Origin: Streptomyces sp. BK208
GTDB taxonomy: Bacteria > Actinomycetota > Actinomycetes > Streptomycetales > Streptomycetaceae
Assembly: GCF_004364245.1 (NCBI RefSeq)
Contig: NZ_SOAV01000009.1
Location: forward strand, 186,001-250,000
Length of the DNA: 64,000 nt
Reading direction: 5' to 3'
The notes below the pieces were generated by a model that worked only from the letters and a program-made list of their open reading frames with translations, had not been told where the DNA came from and did not search any database. Made by a program: the position numbers and the translations under genes. This document shows positions 27,170 through 36,252 of the stretch, one piece after another; position 1 is the first letter of the stretch; the number at the start of each line of letters is the position of its first letter.

Positions 27170-29731
27170 ATGCTGAGAACAACCCTGCGCAACCTCCTGG
27201 CCCACAAGGCCCGGCTGGTGATGACCGTGCTCGCCGTCTGTCTGGGGGTCGCGTTCGTCAGCGGGACCCTCGTCTTCGCGGACACCACCGCCGCCGCCCA
27301 CCGCGCCGCCTCGTCGAAGGACTTCGCCGGGATCGCCGTCACCGTCACCCAGAAGGCCCCCGGGCCCGGCGCCCAGGACGGACCGCCGGCGGACGTGCTC
27401 GACGACGCGCTCGCCGTGAAGCTGGCCCGGGTGCCCGGCGTCGCCGCCGTACGCCCCTCGGTCGACGGCCGGGCGACCCTGAACGCGGCGGACGGCACCC
27501 CGCTGCGCGCCGACCGCGCCTGGTCGAACCTGGCCGGCGCGTACGTGCCGGGCGAGGACGGCGAGGACAGCCGCCACCCGCTGGCCGAAGGCCGCGCCCC
27601 CGCCCGTGCGGGTGAGATCGCCGTCGACACCGGCACCGCCGGCGCGGGCGGCCTCCACGTCGGCGACACGGTCACCCTGGCCACGGACGGCCCGGTCATG
27701 ACCGCGCGGCTGGTCGGCCTCGTCACCACCGACGACACCCGGGTGACGGCGGGCGGCACCCTCGTCCTCTTCGACAAGGCGACCGCGCAGAAGCTGTTCT
27801 CGACGCCGGGCCACTACACCGGCATCGATCTGTCCGCCGCTCCCGGAACCGGCGCGTACGAACTCGCCGACCGGGTCAGGGCCGTTCTCCCCGCCGACCG
27901 CGCCGAGGCCACCACGGGCCAGGCGCAGGCCGCCCAGCAGGCGACCGTCGTCGACACCCTGACCCGCGGCTACGAGAAGATCCCGATGGTCTTCGCCGGG
28001 GTCTCGCTGTTCATCGGCTCCTTCCTCATCGTCAACACCTTCACCATGGCCGTGGCCCGCCGGAGCCGGGAGACGGCCCTGCTGCGTGCGATCGGCGCCA
28101 CCCGCCGCCAGGTGTCCCGCTCCGTCCTCCTGGAGGCGTTCGTGGTCGGTCTCGCCGCCTCCGCCCTCGGCTTCCTCCTCGGTCTCGGCATCGCGGCGGC
28201 CCTCCCCCACTTCCTGGGCTCCGACGGAAGCGCCCTGCCCACCGGCCCCCTGGAGATCGGCCCGCGCCCGGTCGCGGCGGCCCTCGCCGTGGGCGTGGGC
28301 GTCACCGTCCTCGCCGCCTGGCTGCCCTCCCGCCGGGCCGCGAGGACCGCGCCCGTGGAAGCGATGCGCACGGCCGAACAGCCGCCCGCCGACCGGCGGT
28401 TCCGGCTGCGCGGCGCCGTCGGCCTCGGCCTCCTCGCGCTCGGCGTGACGTGGCTGGTCTCGCTCAGCGGCGCGAAGGACGCCTCCGAGGAGAATCTGCA
28501 GAACGCCATGGCCGGCTGCGGCCTGCTCGTCGCCGCCCTGATCGCCCTCGCACCGCTCCTCGCGCCGCCGGTGATCCGGCTGGCCGGACGCCTGACCGGC
28601 CGCCTCGGCGTCACCGGCCGCCTCGCCCGCGAGAACGCCCTGCGCGACCCGCGCCGCACCGCCGCCACCGCCGCCACCCTGCTCCTGAGCACCGGCCTCG
28701 TCACCGGCCTCGCCGTCATCGGCGACTCCACCGGCCAGGCCCTCGACCGACAGGCGGCGGCCGGTCTCGCCGCGGACTACGTCGTCAGCACCCGCTCCAC
28801 CATGACGGGCATCGACCCCGGAGCCGTACGACGCCTCGCGGGCACCGACGGGGTGCGCACCGCCACCGTGATCACCGACTCCACCCTGTTCACCGGCGCC
28901 GGCGTGCGGGAGATCTCCGGCGTCGACCCCGCCACCGTCCGCGACACCATGAAGCTCGACTTCCTCTCCGGCTCCGCCGAGGACCTGGCGCCCGGCCGGC
29001 TCGCCCTCTCCAGCACCCTCGCGCGCGAGCAGGGGGTGACGACCGGCGGACTGCTCAACGTGCGCCTCGGTCGCGAGGGCGAGTTCACCCGGTACGAGAT
29101 CGCCGGCGTCTACAAGGACAACCCGGTCGCCCGCGACGCACTCGGCACCCGCGCCGAGGTCGCGAGGAACAGCTTCCTGCCCGGCTCGGTCCAGCGCGTC
29201 CTGCTGCGCACCGACGACACGGCGTCCGAAGCCCTGGAGACCCGCCTGCGCACCGCCGTCGGCGACAACCCGCTCCTGAAGGTGCAGGACCGCGACCAGC
29301 TCGTCCGGGAAGCCGCGGGCACCGTCGGCGACCTGCTGGACGTGATGTACGGGATGCTCGGCATCGGCGTCGTCATCAGCGGGCTCGGCATCGTCAACAC
29401 CCTCGCCATGTCCGTCGCCGAACGCACCCGGGAGATCGGCGCGCTCCGCGCCCTCGGCATGGACCGCTCCGGCGTCCGCCGCATGATCCGTCTGGAAGCC
29501 CTGACGGTCGCGGGCTTCGGCACCCTCCTCGGCCTGGCGGGTGGCCTCTTCGGCGCCTGGGCGGTCGGCTCCCTCGCCAACGGAGCGATCGACCAGTACA
29601 CCCTGGCCCTCCCCTGGAGCACCCTCCTCCTCGTCTGCCTCCTCTCCCTCACGGTCGGCACCCTCGCCGCCGCCGTCCCGGCCCGCCGCGCGGCGTCCCT
29701 GGGCCCGCTGGAGGCGGTCGCGGACGTGTGA
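27170..29731 (+). CDS. FtsX-like ABC transporter permease
   Basis: Permease of 853 residues with two FtsX units: N-terminal anchor helix (LVMTVLAVCLGVAFVSGTLV), a MacB-like extracytoplasmic domain, then three helices with RSRETALLRAIGATRRQVSR; a second copy begins near DPRRTAATAATLLLSTGLVT and ends with ERTREIGALRALGMDRSGVR and three final helices. This duplicated layout is common in actinobacteria and needs no second permease. It forms an exporter-like complex with the preceding ATPase. The two-component system upstream likely controls it; the substrate is unknown. Confidence 0.93.
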   Translation: MLRTTLRNLLAHKARLVMTVLAVCLGVAFVSGTLVFADTTAAAHRAASSKDFAGIAVTVTQKAPGPGAQDGPPADVLDDALAVKLARVPGVAAVRPSVDGRATLNAADGTPLRADRAWSNLAGAYVPGEDGEDSRHPLAEGRAPARAGEIAVDTGTAGAGGLHVGDTVTLATDGPVMTARLVGLVTTDDTRVTAGGTLVLFDKATAQKLFSTPGHYTGIDLSAAPGTGAYELADRVRAVLPADRAEATTGQAQAAQQATVVDTLTRGYEKIPMVFAGVSLFIGSFLIVNTFTMAVARRSRETALLRAIGATRRQVSRSVLLEAFVVGLAASALGFLLGLGIAAALPHFLGSDGSALPTGPLEIGPRPVAAALAVGVGVTVLAAWLPSRRAARTAPVEAMRTAEQPPADRRFRLRGAVGLGLLALGVTWLVSLSGAKDASEENLQNAMAGCGLLVAALIALAPLLAPPVIRLAGRLTGRLGVTGRLARENALRDPRRTAATAATLLLSTGLVTGLAVIGDSTGQALDRQAAAGLAADYVVSTRSTMTGIDPGAVRRLAGTDGVRTATVITDSTLFTGAGVREISGVDPATVRDTMKLDFLSGSAEDLAPGRLALSSTLAREQGVTTGGLLNVRLGREGEFTRYEIAGVYKDNPVARDALGTRAEVARNSFLPGSVQRVLLRTDDTASEALETRLRTAVGDNPLLKVQDRDQLVREAAGTVGDLLDVMYGMLGIGVVISGLGIVNTLAMSVAERTREIGALRALGMDRSGVRRMIRLEALTVAGFGTLLGLAGGLFGAWAVGSLANGAIDQYTLALPWSTLLLVCLLSLTVGTLAAAVPARRAASLGPLEAVADV

Positions 29732-29774
29732 GGGGGCCGGGGCCGAGGCCCCCGGCGTGCCCATGGCCCACCGG

Positions 29775-29798
29775 TCGGCGGGCGCGTGCGCCCGCCGA
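29775..29798. terminator. Bidirectional terminator between permease and methyltransferase
   Basis: TCGGCGGGCGC (29775-29785) pairs with GCGCCCGCCGA (29788-29798). A second small hairpin, GGGGGCC/GGCCCCC, lies at 29732-29753 right after the permease stop. Confidence 0.75.
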
Positions 29799-29801
29799 TG
29801 G

Positions 29802-30653
29802 TCACCGAGGCCGGTAGGCGGTGGCCAGTACGGAGACGGTGACCTGATCGGGCAGGACGCCGCCCTCGGTCAGATCCGCCCGGCTCACGTGGCGTGCACT
29901 CGGCGTCATCGCCACCAGGTCCAGGGCGTCCGGCCCGGCCAAGGACACGGAGTACTCCACCTGTTCGGTAACGGCGACCTCGAAGAAGGGGTTGAGCGCC
30001 CGGTGCAGGCGCTGTTCCTTGGCCGGGTCGACCGTGACCATCGCAGGCACCCGGCCGCGCAGCTCGGCCAGGTGCCGCCCGGTGGGGCGGACCACGATCA
30101 GCCGTCCGGCGGGGCGCAGTACGCGGTGGAACTCGGCAGGGTTGCGTGGGGCGAACACGTCCAGCACGACATCGGCCGCCGCGTCGGCAAGCGGGAAGGG
30201 GCGGAAGACGTCCCAGGTGACCGCGGCGGCCCGGTCGTGGGCGCGGGCCGCCGAGCGCAGCGCGCGCACCGATGTGTCCAGTCCCAGACCACGGGCGCCG
30301 GGCAGCCGGTCGAGTACGCCGGCCAGGTAGTAGCCCGTGCCGCACCCCACGTCGACCACGGTGCCCCGCTCGGGCACGGCGTCGGCCGCCAGGCGGGCGG
30401 CGATGTCGCGGACGGGCGCGTAGGCGCCGGTGGACAGGAACCGGTCCCGGGCCTGGACCATCGCCGCGTCGTCGCCGCTGGTGGCGCGGGTGCCCGTCAG
30501 CAGGCCGGTGTAGCCGTGGCGGGCGATGTCGAAGGTGTGGCCCACCGGGCAGCGCAGTGCGCCGTGGTCGGGGTGCAGGCGGTGCGTGCGGCACGTCGGG
30601 CAGCGCAGCAGGTCGAGAAACAGATCGAGGGCAGGGGGAAACGACACGGGCAC
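29802..30653 (-). CDS. 23S rRNA (guanine-N1)-methyltransferase, RlmA family
   Basis: SAM-dependent enzyme of 283 residues. An N-terminal zinc finger (LRCPTCRTHRL and LRCPVGHTFD) binds rRNA, then comes the Rossmann domain with TVVDVGCGTGYYL, VTWDVFRPFPLADAAAD and LDVFAPRNPAEFHRVLRPAG. Members methylate G745 (RlmAI) or G748 (RlmAII, TlrB) in hairpin 35 of 23S rRNA; in gram-positives the latter adds to tylosin-type macrolide tolerance. Which base is used cannot be read directly. It is convergent with the ABC transporter and sits alone. Confidence 0.88.
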   Translation of the reverse strand: MPVSFPPALDLFLDLLRCPTCRTHRLHPDHGALRCPVGHTFDIARHGYTGLLTGTRATSGDDAAMVQARDRFLSTGAYAPVRDIAARLAADAVPERGTVVDVGCGTGYYLAGVLDRLPGARGLGLDTSVRALRSAARAHDRAAAVTWDVFRPFPLADAAADVVLDVFAPRNPAEFHRVLRPAGRLIVVRPTGRHLAELRGRVPAMVTVDPAKEQRLHRALNPFFEVAVTEQVEYSVSLAGPDALDLVAMTPSARHVSRADLTEGGVLPDQVTVSVLATAYRPR

Positions 30654-31035
30654 GAGGCACTCCTGGCACGGGGTGAAGGGAGGGGACCGTGCCTGCGCGC
30701 TCAGCGCGTCACCGCCTCAGGAAGGAACGGGCAGCGTCCGGCCGTGATGCACGCGGCAGGCACACCGAGGAGGGCGACGCCGTCCGGCATCGCCCTCAGT
30801 GCCTTCCGATCACAGGAAGCAGCAGTGCGGGGTGCTCATGAATGCCACGCCACGAGTCTACGAGCACGGCAGAGCCCTTCATGCCCGTACGGACGGCGGA
30901 CAGTTCCGCGCCGGTCACGAACGCCCGCAGCGCTGCGGCGTCCACGCCTCGACCTGGACTGCACAACTGCCGGTTGTGGCTGACGGGAGGCGGGGTTGTT
31001 TGATCCAGTGTTCCGCGCGGTGATGGGATCAGCGC
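30654..31035. other. Intergenic region, no gene supported
   Basis: About 380 bases between the divergent methyltransferase and acetyltransferase genes. Short frames exist on both strands but none has a convincing start, ribosome site or recognisable motif. It must contain both promoters; no HAIR, CebR or sigma-B element was seen. Confidence 0.5.
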
Positions 31036-31587
31036 ATGTCTACCCGCACAGAGCAGGTCATGTACATCCGGACGCCGGAGTTCACGCGCTACGCGGAGAG
31101 GGTCGCGGAGGTGACCGATGCGACATCTCGACTGAACGTACTCCCGTTCAGCGACGCCGAGGGCCGCGCCGAACTGCTTTCCGTCGTCTTCGGTGGCCCG
31201 CTGCCGGAGTCGGTGGTCATCTACCCGCCGTTCTTCACCGAGCACGGACTCAACACGACGTTCGAGGGGAAGGCCTTCGTCAACCAGGGATGCACCTTCA
31301 TGGACAAGGGAGGCATCCGCATCGGGAACGGCGTCATGATCGCCCCGAAGGTCAGCCTCATCACCGGGGGTCATCCGCTGCCCCTGGCCGAGCGCCGCGA
31401 GCACCTCTCCTTCGCCCCGATCGTCATCGAGGACGACGTCTGGATCGGGACGGCCGCCGTGATCACGCAGGGGGTGACCCTCGGCACCGGTTCGGTGATC
31501 GCCGCCGGTGCGGTGGTCACGCGTGACGTTCCGGCCGGCACCATGGCCGCGGGAGTGCCCGCCCGGGTGATCAAGAGGATCGACTGA
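31036..31587 (+). CDS. Hexapeptide-repeat O-acetyltransferase (maltose/NodL type)
   Basis: Left-handed beta-helix acetyltransferase of 183 residues, forming trimers that acetylate a sugar or similar hydroxyl from acetyl-CoA. The N-terminal helical cap is followed by repeats in NTTFEGKAFVNQGCTFMDKG, IRIGNGVMIAPKVSLITGG, HPLPLAERRE with the catalytic His, and IVIEDDVWIGTAAVITQGVT, ending GVPARVIKRID. The acceptor is unknown. The gene is single and convergent with a DUF5994 gene 16 bases away. Confidence 0.9.
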   Translation: MSTRTEQVMYIRTPEFTRYAERVAEVTDATSRLNVLPFSDAEGRAELLSVVFGGPLPESVVIYPPFFTEHGLNTTFEGKAFVNQGCTFMDKGGIRIGNGVMIAPKVSLITGGHPLPLAERREHLSFAPIVIEDDVWIGTAAVITQGVTLGTGSVIAAGAVVTRDVPAGTMAAGVPARVIKRID

Positions 31588-31603
31588 CCCGGGCCGGGTC
31601 GGG

Positions 31604-32137
31604 TCAGCTGCCCGGCTCACGGCGGTGGTGGCTCAGAGCAGCGTGGGGGGCGTGTCCCGGGTCCGCACGCTCGGTGCCGGTGTCGATGAGGATCTGTTCC
31701 GCCGGCGTCTGACTGCCGGCTCGAACGGCTGCGGCCATTGCGGCGCGCGCGGCGTCGGGCAGGGTGTGCGGCGGAACCACCAGAAGGGAGAACAGATCGT
31801 TGCCGCCCCTGGTGATGAGGACGGTGTCATCTCCGACCGGGAAGGAGTCGATGTGGACGACACGGCCGTCGATCGTCATCCGCGTCGGCAGTTCGTCCCA
31901 GGCGTCCCTGTCCAGGCCGACGCGGGTGATGGGCCCGAGGTACCCCGACAGCGCCGAGACGAGGCTGGGGAGTTCATCGGTGAGGTCGCGGGAGCGGGGC
32001 CACCATGCCCCGTCGAGCGTGCCCTTGCGGTCATGGGTCGTCTCAAGCCGCACCACGGCGCTTCCCGGTCGTGGAACGGCCTGGTGCACGGCGTCGGGCA
32101 GAAGTCCGGTCACCAGCGGGGAATCGGGCTCGGACAT
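31604..32137 (-). CDS. DUF5994 family protein (copy 1)
   Basis: Protein of 177 residues, probably cytoplasmic. It shares with the gene at 36.3 kb the segment DGAWWPRSRDLTDELPSLV and LDRDAWDELPTRMTIDGRVV, and FSLLVVPPHTLPDAARAAMA; these mark the actinobacterial DUF5994 family, whose function is unknown. ATG 32137 was chosen because the family N-terminus starts there; the open frame runs to 32416 without similarity. It lies in an island with sigma factor, STAS and SpoIIE-type genes, so a stress-related role is likely by context only. Confidence 0.75.
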   Translation of the reverse strand: MSEPDSPLVTGLLPDAVHQAVPRPGSAVVRLETTHDRKGTLDGAWWPRSRDLTDELPSLVSALSGYLGPITRVGLDRDAWDELPTRMTIDGRVVHIDSFPVGDDTVLITRGGNDLFSLLVVPPHTLPDAARAAMAAAVRAGSQTPAEQILIDTGTERADPGHAPHAALSHHRREPGS

Positions 32138-32204
32138 CGCACTCGCCTGCCTCCCGGGAACGGCAAACCGAGATCCTCCTGGGTTCACGGTACTCCGCTC
32201 TCGG

Positions 32205-32440
32205 CTGCTCAGGATTTGCACCGGTGAGGTCGCAGGCGACGAGAGCGTCCACTCCCACGCCTCGCAGCGCTCGCAGGACAGGGTCCTGCCCCGGCGATGC
32301 GCAACCGTCCCTGGCGTCGATCGCCGTGCCGGTGGGGGCAAAGAGGACGCCGATGCCGCCGGAATCCACAAAACCCGCGCCGCTGAGATCCGCGACCGTC
32401 CGTGGGGATGCCGCACCGTCGGGTGCAGCAGGCCCTATGG
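32205..32440 (-). pseudogene. Decayed STAS-domain anti-sigma factor antagonist
   Basis: On the minus strand the reading RTVADLSGAGFVDSGGIGVL, then VLRALRGVGVDALVAC, matches the second half of RsbV/SpoIIAA antagonists, including the DSGG phospho-acceptor loop (about 32370-32405 down to 32205). No start codon or intact N-terminal half precedes it in frame: stops intervene, and only scraps such as ATVHRVHGDAQI appear in other frames. The frame then runs on into the DUF5994 gene region. It is a remnant of a second antagonist in this stress island. Confidence 0.6.
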
Positions 32441-32749
32441 GATCTGTGCGTCGCCGTGGACGCGGTGCACGGTGGCGTGCTGAACAGCGAGCCCACCGTC
32501 CCGAGAGCCCGTGCGGCCGGAGCGGGGAGGGTCGGCCGGCACGGATGGGAGACGGTCGGAACCGTGGCCCCGGATCGCCGTTTCCGCGACGAGCCGGTGG
32601 GCAGACGCGTCACCGTCCGCTTCGGTCCGTGCGACCGCCACGACGACGTTCCCGCTCGAGTGCCGTGTGTTCGACCGGGCCGGACCGGGCATGTGCCGGG
32701 CCGCCACGGGCAGAAGACGTACATCTTGCTTTCCAGCTAAGGCGGCACC

Positions 32750-33622
32750 GTGACGTCCTCCGTGAACGTCCCCTCGATCCGCGCTGTGCTCCCTGAAGTG
32801 ACCGCCGGTGCCGACGGCCTGCCCTGGATCGAGGACGCGGGCAAGGTCGCTCCGCGCGACGCACGTGACCTGTCCCGGGTCTTCCTCGACCGGCTGCGGG
32901 TCCTGGAGGAAGGCACACCCGAGCACCAGTACGCGCGCAACACGCTCATCGAGATGAACCTCTCCCTGGTGGCCTTCGCGGCCCGCCGGTTCCGTAACCG
33001 GGCCAGCGGCGAGACCGAGGACATCCTCCAGGTCGGAACGATCGGCCTGATCAAGGCCATCGACCGGTTCGACCTGTCCCGCGAGGTCGAGTTCAGCTCC
33101 TTCGCCATCCCCTACATCGTGGGGGAGATGAAGCGTTTCTTCCGCGACACGACCTGGGCGGTACACGTCCCCCGCCGGCTGCAGGAACTACGTGTCACGC
33201 TCGCCAGGAGCAAGGAAGCACTCGCGACGGCGCTGAACCGGCAGCCCACCGTGGCCGAGCTCGCGGCCCATCTGGACCTCGCCGAGGAGGAGGTCGTCGA
33301 GGGTCTGGTCGCAGCGAACGGCTACGTCGCCGGCTCTCTCGACAGCCCGGCCGGAGACGACGAGAGCGACGCCACGGGTCCCCGGTACGCGGACATGGTC
33401 GGCGACGTGGACCCGGCTCTGGGCCTGTTCGAGGACCTGCACGCGCTCGGCCCGCTGCTGCAGGGCCTCGGCGAGCGGGACAGGGCCGTCATCGAGATGC
33501 GCTTCGGCCAGGAGATGACCCAGGCGGACATAGGCCGTGAACTGAACGTGTCGCAGATGCACGTCTCACGCCTCCTCAGCCGTATCCTCACCCGGCTCCG
33601 CACGGGCCTCCTGAGCCCGTGA
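32750..33622 (+). CDS. SigB/SigF-family RNA polymerase sigma factor
   Basis: Alternative sigma factor of 290 residues. Region 2: NLSLVAFAARRFRNR, TEDILQVGTIGLIKAIDRFD, and FSSFAIPYIVGEMKRFFRDT (2.4). Region 3: RRLQELRVTLARSKEALATA. Region 4 helix-turn-helix: GQEMTQADIGRELNVSQMHV. This is the stress and differentiation group controlled by anti-sigma kinases and STAS antagonists through partner switching. GTG 32750 follows GGCGG. No RsbW-type kinase gene is adjacent, so its anti-sigma factor must be elsewhere. A STAS gene and a SpoIIE-type phosphatase lie just downstream. Confidence 0.93.
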   Translation: MTSSVNVPSIRAVLPEVTAGADGLPWIEDAGKVAPRDARDLSRVFLDRLRVLEEGTPEHQYARNTLIEMNLSLVAFAARRFRNRASGETEDILQVGTIGLIKAIDRFDLSREVEFSSFAIPYIVGEMKRFFRDTTWAVHVPRRLQELRVTLARSKEALATALNRQPTVAELAAHLDLAEEEVVEGLVAANGYVAGSLDSPAGDDESDATGPRYADMVGDVDPALGLFEDLHALGPLLQGLGERDRAVIEMRFGQEMTQADIGRELNVSQMHVSRLLSRILTRLRTGLLSP

Positions 33623-33985
33623 CCGTCCCTGGCCGCACCGCGTCCCGTCCGTCCCTCCCGGGCTGCGAGGACGTGCCGGAACGACCGGAGCCGGGTGAGG
33701 AGCCGGCCGACCGCTTCCGCCGCACCGCCCCGGGCGCCGCGCGGCTCTTCGCCCGGGCGGCGTTCCCGTCCGACAACCGCGCCGGCCTCGCCGAGGCCGG
33801 GGCACCGACGCCCGGCGCCCGGTGTTCCCGCGACCTGCCGGCCGGCCGGAGGTGAGCACGTTCGTGGACACGCGGATACCGGGGAGCGGGCGGGTCACGC
33901 CGAACGCCACGGGACACCGCCCCCGGCTCACCGCACCCGACGGAACCACCGCGGCCGTCGCCCTCCTCACGGGAGCCGTCCGGTG
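33623..33985. other. Intergenic region with a doubtful overlapping ORF
   Basis: About 360 bases between the sigma factor and the broken phosphatase gene. A 78-codon frame starts at GTG 33619, overlapping the sigma factor stop as GTGA, but its product is Pro/Arg/Gly-rich with no similarity I recognise. I do not count it as a gene. A promoter for the phosphatase-STAS pair may lie here. Confidence 0.4.
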
Positions 33986-35253
33986 ATGTACGGGACGAGC
34001 GGCGGAGAGGGCGGCCCCGTGAAGGACGAGGAGCCGGTGGATGAGCTGTCCCAGTTCTCCGCGCTGCTGGAGGACAGTGCCGAGGACCTGTACGAGCACG
34101 CCCCTGCGGCTACCTGTCCACCCGGCTGGACGGCCGGATCGCGAAGGTCAACGCCACCCTGCTGAACTGGCTCGGCCGTCGACGCGACGACCTGGTCGGC
34201 CGCAAGCGCTTCTCCGACCTGCTCACCGTGGGCGGCCGGCTCTACCACGAGACCCACTTCGCCCCCCTGCTCAGGATGCAGGGCGAGATCAGCGGCATCG
34301 CCGTGGAACTCGAGGCCGCCGACGGCACCCGGCTGCCCGTCCTGATCACCTCGGCGGTGAAAACGGGCAGCGACGGACGGCCGCTGCTGATCCGCACCAC
34401 CGTCTTCGACGCCCGCGACCGCCGGGCCTACGAGACCGAGCTGCTGCGCGCCCGTCGGGAAGCGGACCGGGAACGCGACCGCCTGCAGACCCTGGCCGCC
34501 ACCCTGCAGAAGACCCTCCTGCCGCCCACGCTGGTCGACGTCCCCGGTCTGGAAGTGGCCGCCCACTATCACATCGCGTCCGTGGACAAGGTCGGCGGCG
34601 ACTTCTACGACCTCTTCCCCCTCGCCGCCGGCACCTGGGGTCTCTTCCTCGGCGACGTGTGCGGCAAGGGCGCCGCGGCCGCGGCCATCACCTCCCTGGC
34701 CCGCTACACCCTGCGCGCCGCCGCCGTCTACGACCCCGACCCGGCCGCGGTCCTCGGCAACCTCAACACGGTCCTGAACCACGAGTACAACGGAACCGAC
34801 CCCCGCTTCTGCACCGTCGTCTTCGGCCTGCTCACCCCCGACCACGGCCGGGGCGGCTTCCGGATCACCCTGGCCAGCGGCGGGCACCCACCCGCCCTGC
34901 TGATGCGCGCCGACGGCACCGCCGACTTCCTGCCCACCCCCGGCGGCCAGCTCATCGGCGTCCTGCCCGACGCCTTCATCGCCACCACCACCGTCCGTCT
35001 CGCCCCCGGCGACACCCTGCTTCTGCACACCGACGGGCTGACCGAAGCGCACACCAACGCCACCGCGGGAGGCGAGGACCGCTACGGCGACGACGCCCTC
35101 CTGGACTTCGGCCGCGCCCTCGCCCCCACCACCGCCTCCCGCACCGTCGGAGCCGTCCGGGACCTGCTCGACACCTTCGGTACCGGCGTGGACGACGACA
35201 CCGCCGTCCTCGCCGTCCACGCGCCACGACCCCCCAGTGAAGAGCAGCAGTGA
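33986..35253 (+). pseudogene. PAS-SpoIIE (PP2C) phosphatase, frameshifted
   Basis: Two frames join into one RsbU-like serine phosphatase. The first (ATG 33986, ribosome site GGGAG) runs through QFSALLEDSAEDLYEHAP; one base is missing after 34104, after which the natural continuation CGYLSTRLDGRIAKVNATLL is in the next frame. Then come the PAS domain, a coiled coil (RREADRERDRLQTLAATLQ) and the PP2C domain (KVGGDFYDLFPL, GDVCGKGAAAAAIT, LASGGHPPALL, DTLLLHTDGLTEA, VDDDTAVLAV). The part from GTG 34228 is intact and could be expressed as a 341-residue truncated phosphatase. It would dephosphorylate the STAS protein it overlaps (GTGA). Confidence 0.8.
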
Positions 35254-35606
35254 CCAAGCACCCGACCTTGCACACCCGCACCACCACCGCCGGGCCCGTC
35301 GTCGAGATCGCCGGAGACCTCGACTACGACACCGCCGACCAGGTCCGCGCCGGGCTGCTCGGCCTCGGTCTGCTCCCCGGTCAGCAGCTCGTCCTCGACC
35401 TCGGCAGCCTCTCCTGCTGCGACTCCAGTGGCATCAGCGTGCTCATCGCCGCCCGTAACCACGCCCTGGCCTCCGGTGCGGGCATCGCCCTGGCCGCGGT
35501 CCCCGACCGCCTGGACCGCACCTTCCGCCTCGTCGGTCTGGAGCGGACCTTCCCCACCCACCCCACCGCCGAAGCCGCCGAAGCCGCCTGGCGGCTTCGC
35601 GGCTGA
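35250..35606 (+). CDS. STAS-domain anti-sigma factor antagonist (RsbV type)
   Basis: STAS protein of 118 residues: AGDLDYDTADQVRAGLLG, LVLDLGSLSCCDSSGISVLI with the phosphorylatable Ser in CDSSG, and FRLVGLERTFPTH. Dephosphorylated, such proteins bind an anti-sigma kinase and free its sigma factor. GTG 35250 overlaps the phosphatase stop by four bases, so enzyme and substrate are translationally coupled. The sigma factor at 32.8 kb is the obvious candidate beneficiary (inference). Confidence 0.92.
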   Translation: MTKHPTLHTRTTTAGPVVEIAGDLDYDTADQVRAGLLGLGLLPGQQLVLDLGSLSCCDSSGISVLIAARNHALASGAGIALAAVPDRLDRTFRLVGLERTFPTHPTAEAAEAAWRLRG

Positions 35607-35620
35607 TCGGCCGGGAATGA

Positions 35621-35661
35621 CGCACTCGTGGAGACGCGTCTGCGGCACCTCCACGAGTGCG
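35621..35661 (+). terminator. Terminator after the STAS gene
   Basis: CGCACTCGTGGAG (35621-35633) pairs with CTCCACGAGTGCG (35649-35661), a perfect 13-bp stem 14 bases after the stop codon. Confidence 0.82.
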
Positions 35662-36252
35662 AGTCCGCCAAGCTGCGGTCTCAACCCGACGTCCCGGCGG
35701 GCGAGTGCCCGAGCGGCGGGCAGGGAACCCACTTCGCGGGGACGAAGCCACCCCGACGGCTCGGGCCGGAGTGCCGCCGGTTCGGTACGGGTTCGGTACG
35801 TGCTACCGACCGTCACGCCGCCTTTACGCGGCGGAGGGTAGGCTGAGGCGGACCGAGGGCATCAGACACGCCGGTGACGGACCGGCTCCACCCCGGTGAC
35901 CGACGGCGGCGTCATCGCTCAGAGCGGACTCCCCGCTCCCCGCCTCGCCCGTCCGTACCTCCCGTTCGCCGGCCCGGGCCGTCATGGCTCATGGCAGTCC
36001 CGTCCCCGGGATGCCGGGCGGCCTCCCCGGGATTCCGCCACCGGCCCGAAGGTCCGGCTGAGATTTCGGTCCGCCCCGCCCACGCTGCAGAAACCGCGAC
36101 CGTGCCGTCGGGGACCCCCGTACGTACCCGACCGGCCACCTGCCCTCCCCGACGTACAGAGAGCGGAGACAGCGTCCCTGCCCGCGCTCCGGTCAAGGGA
36201 ATGCCGGCCGCTGCGCTCCCGTCCGCGGCCCACCCCATCAGAGAGAACCCAT
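35662..36252. other. Long intergenic region
   Basis: About 590 bases with no supported gene. A short direct repeat GGTTCGGTACG occurs near 35790-35810, and GGGTAG near 35836 resembles a sigma-B -10 but lacks a spaced -35. The frame that enters DUF5994 copy 2 from here has no family similarity upstream of 36253. Confidence 0.45.

Noticed and set aside
33619..33855. 78-codon frame overlapping the sigma factor stop
   Set aside because: GTGA overlap is attractive, but the product is low complexity with no recognisable fold.
35836..35841. GGGTAG as a sigma-B -10 in the STAS-DUF5994 gap
   Set aside because: No GNNT box at 14-16 bases, and the last base is G instead of C/T.
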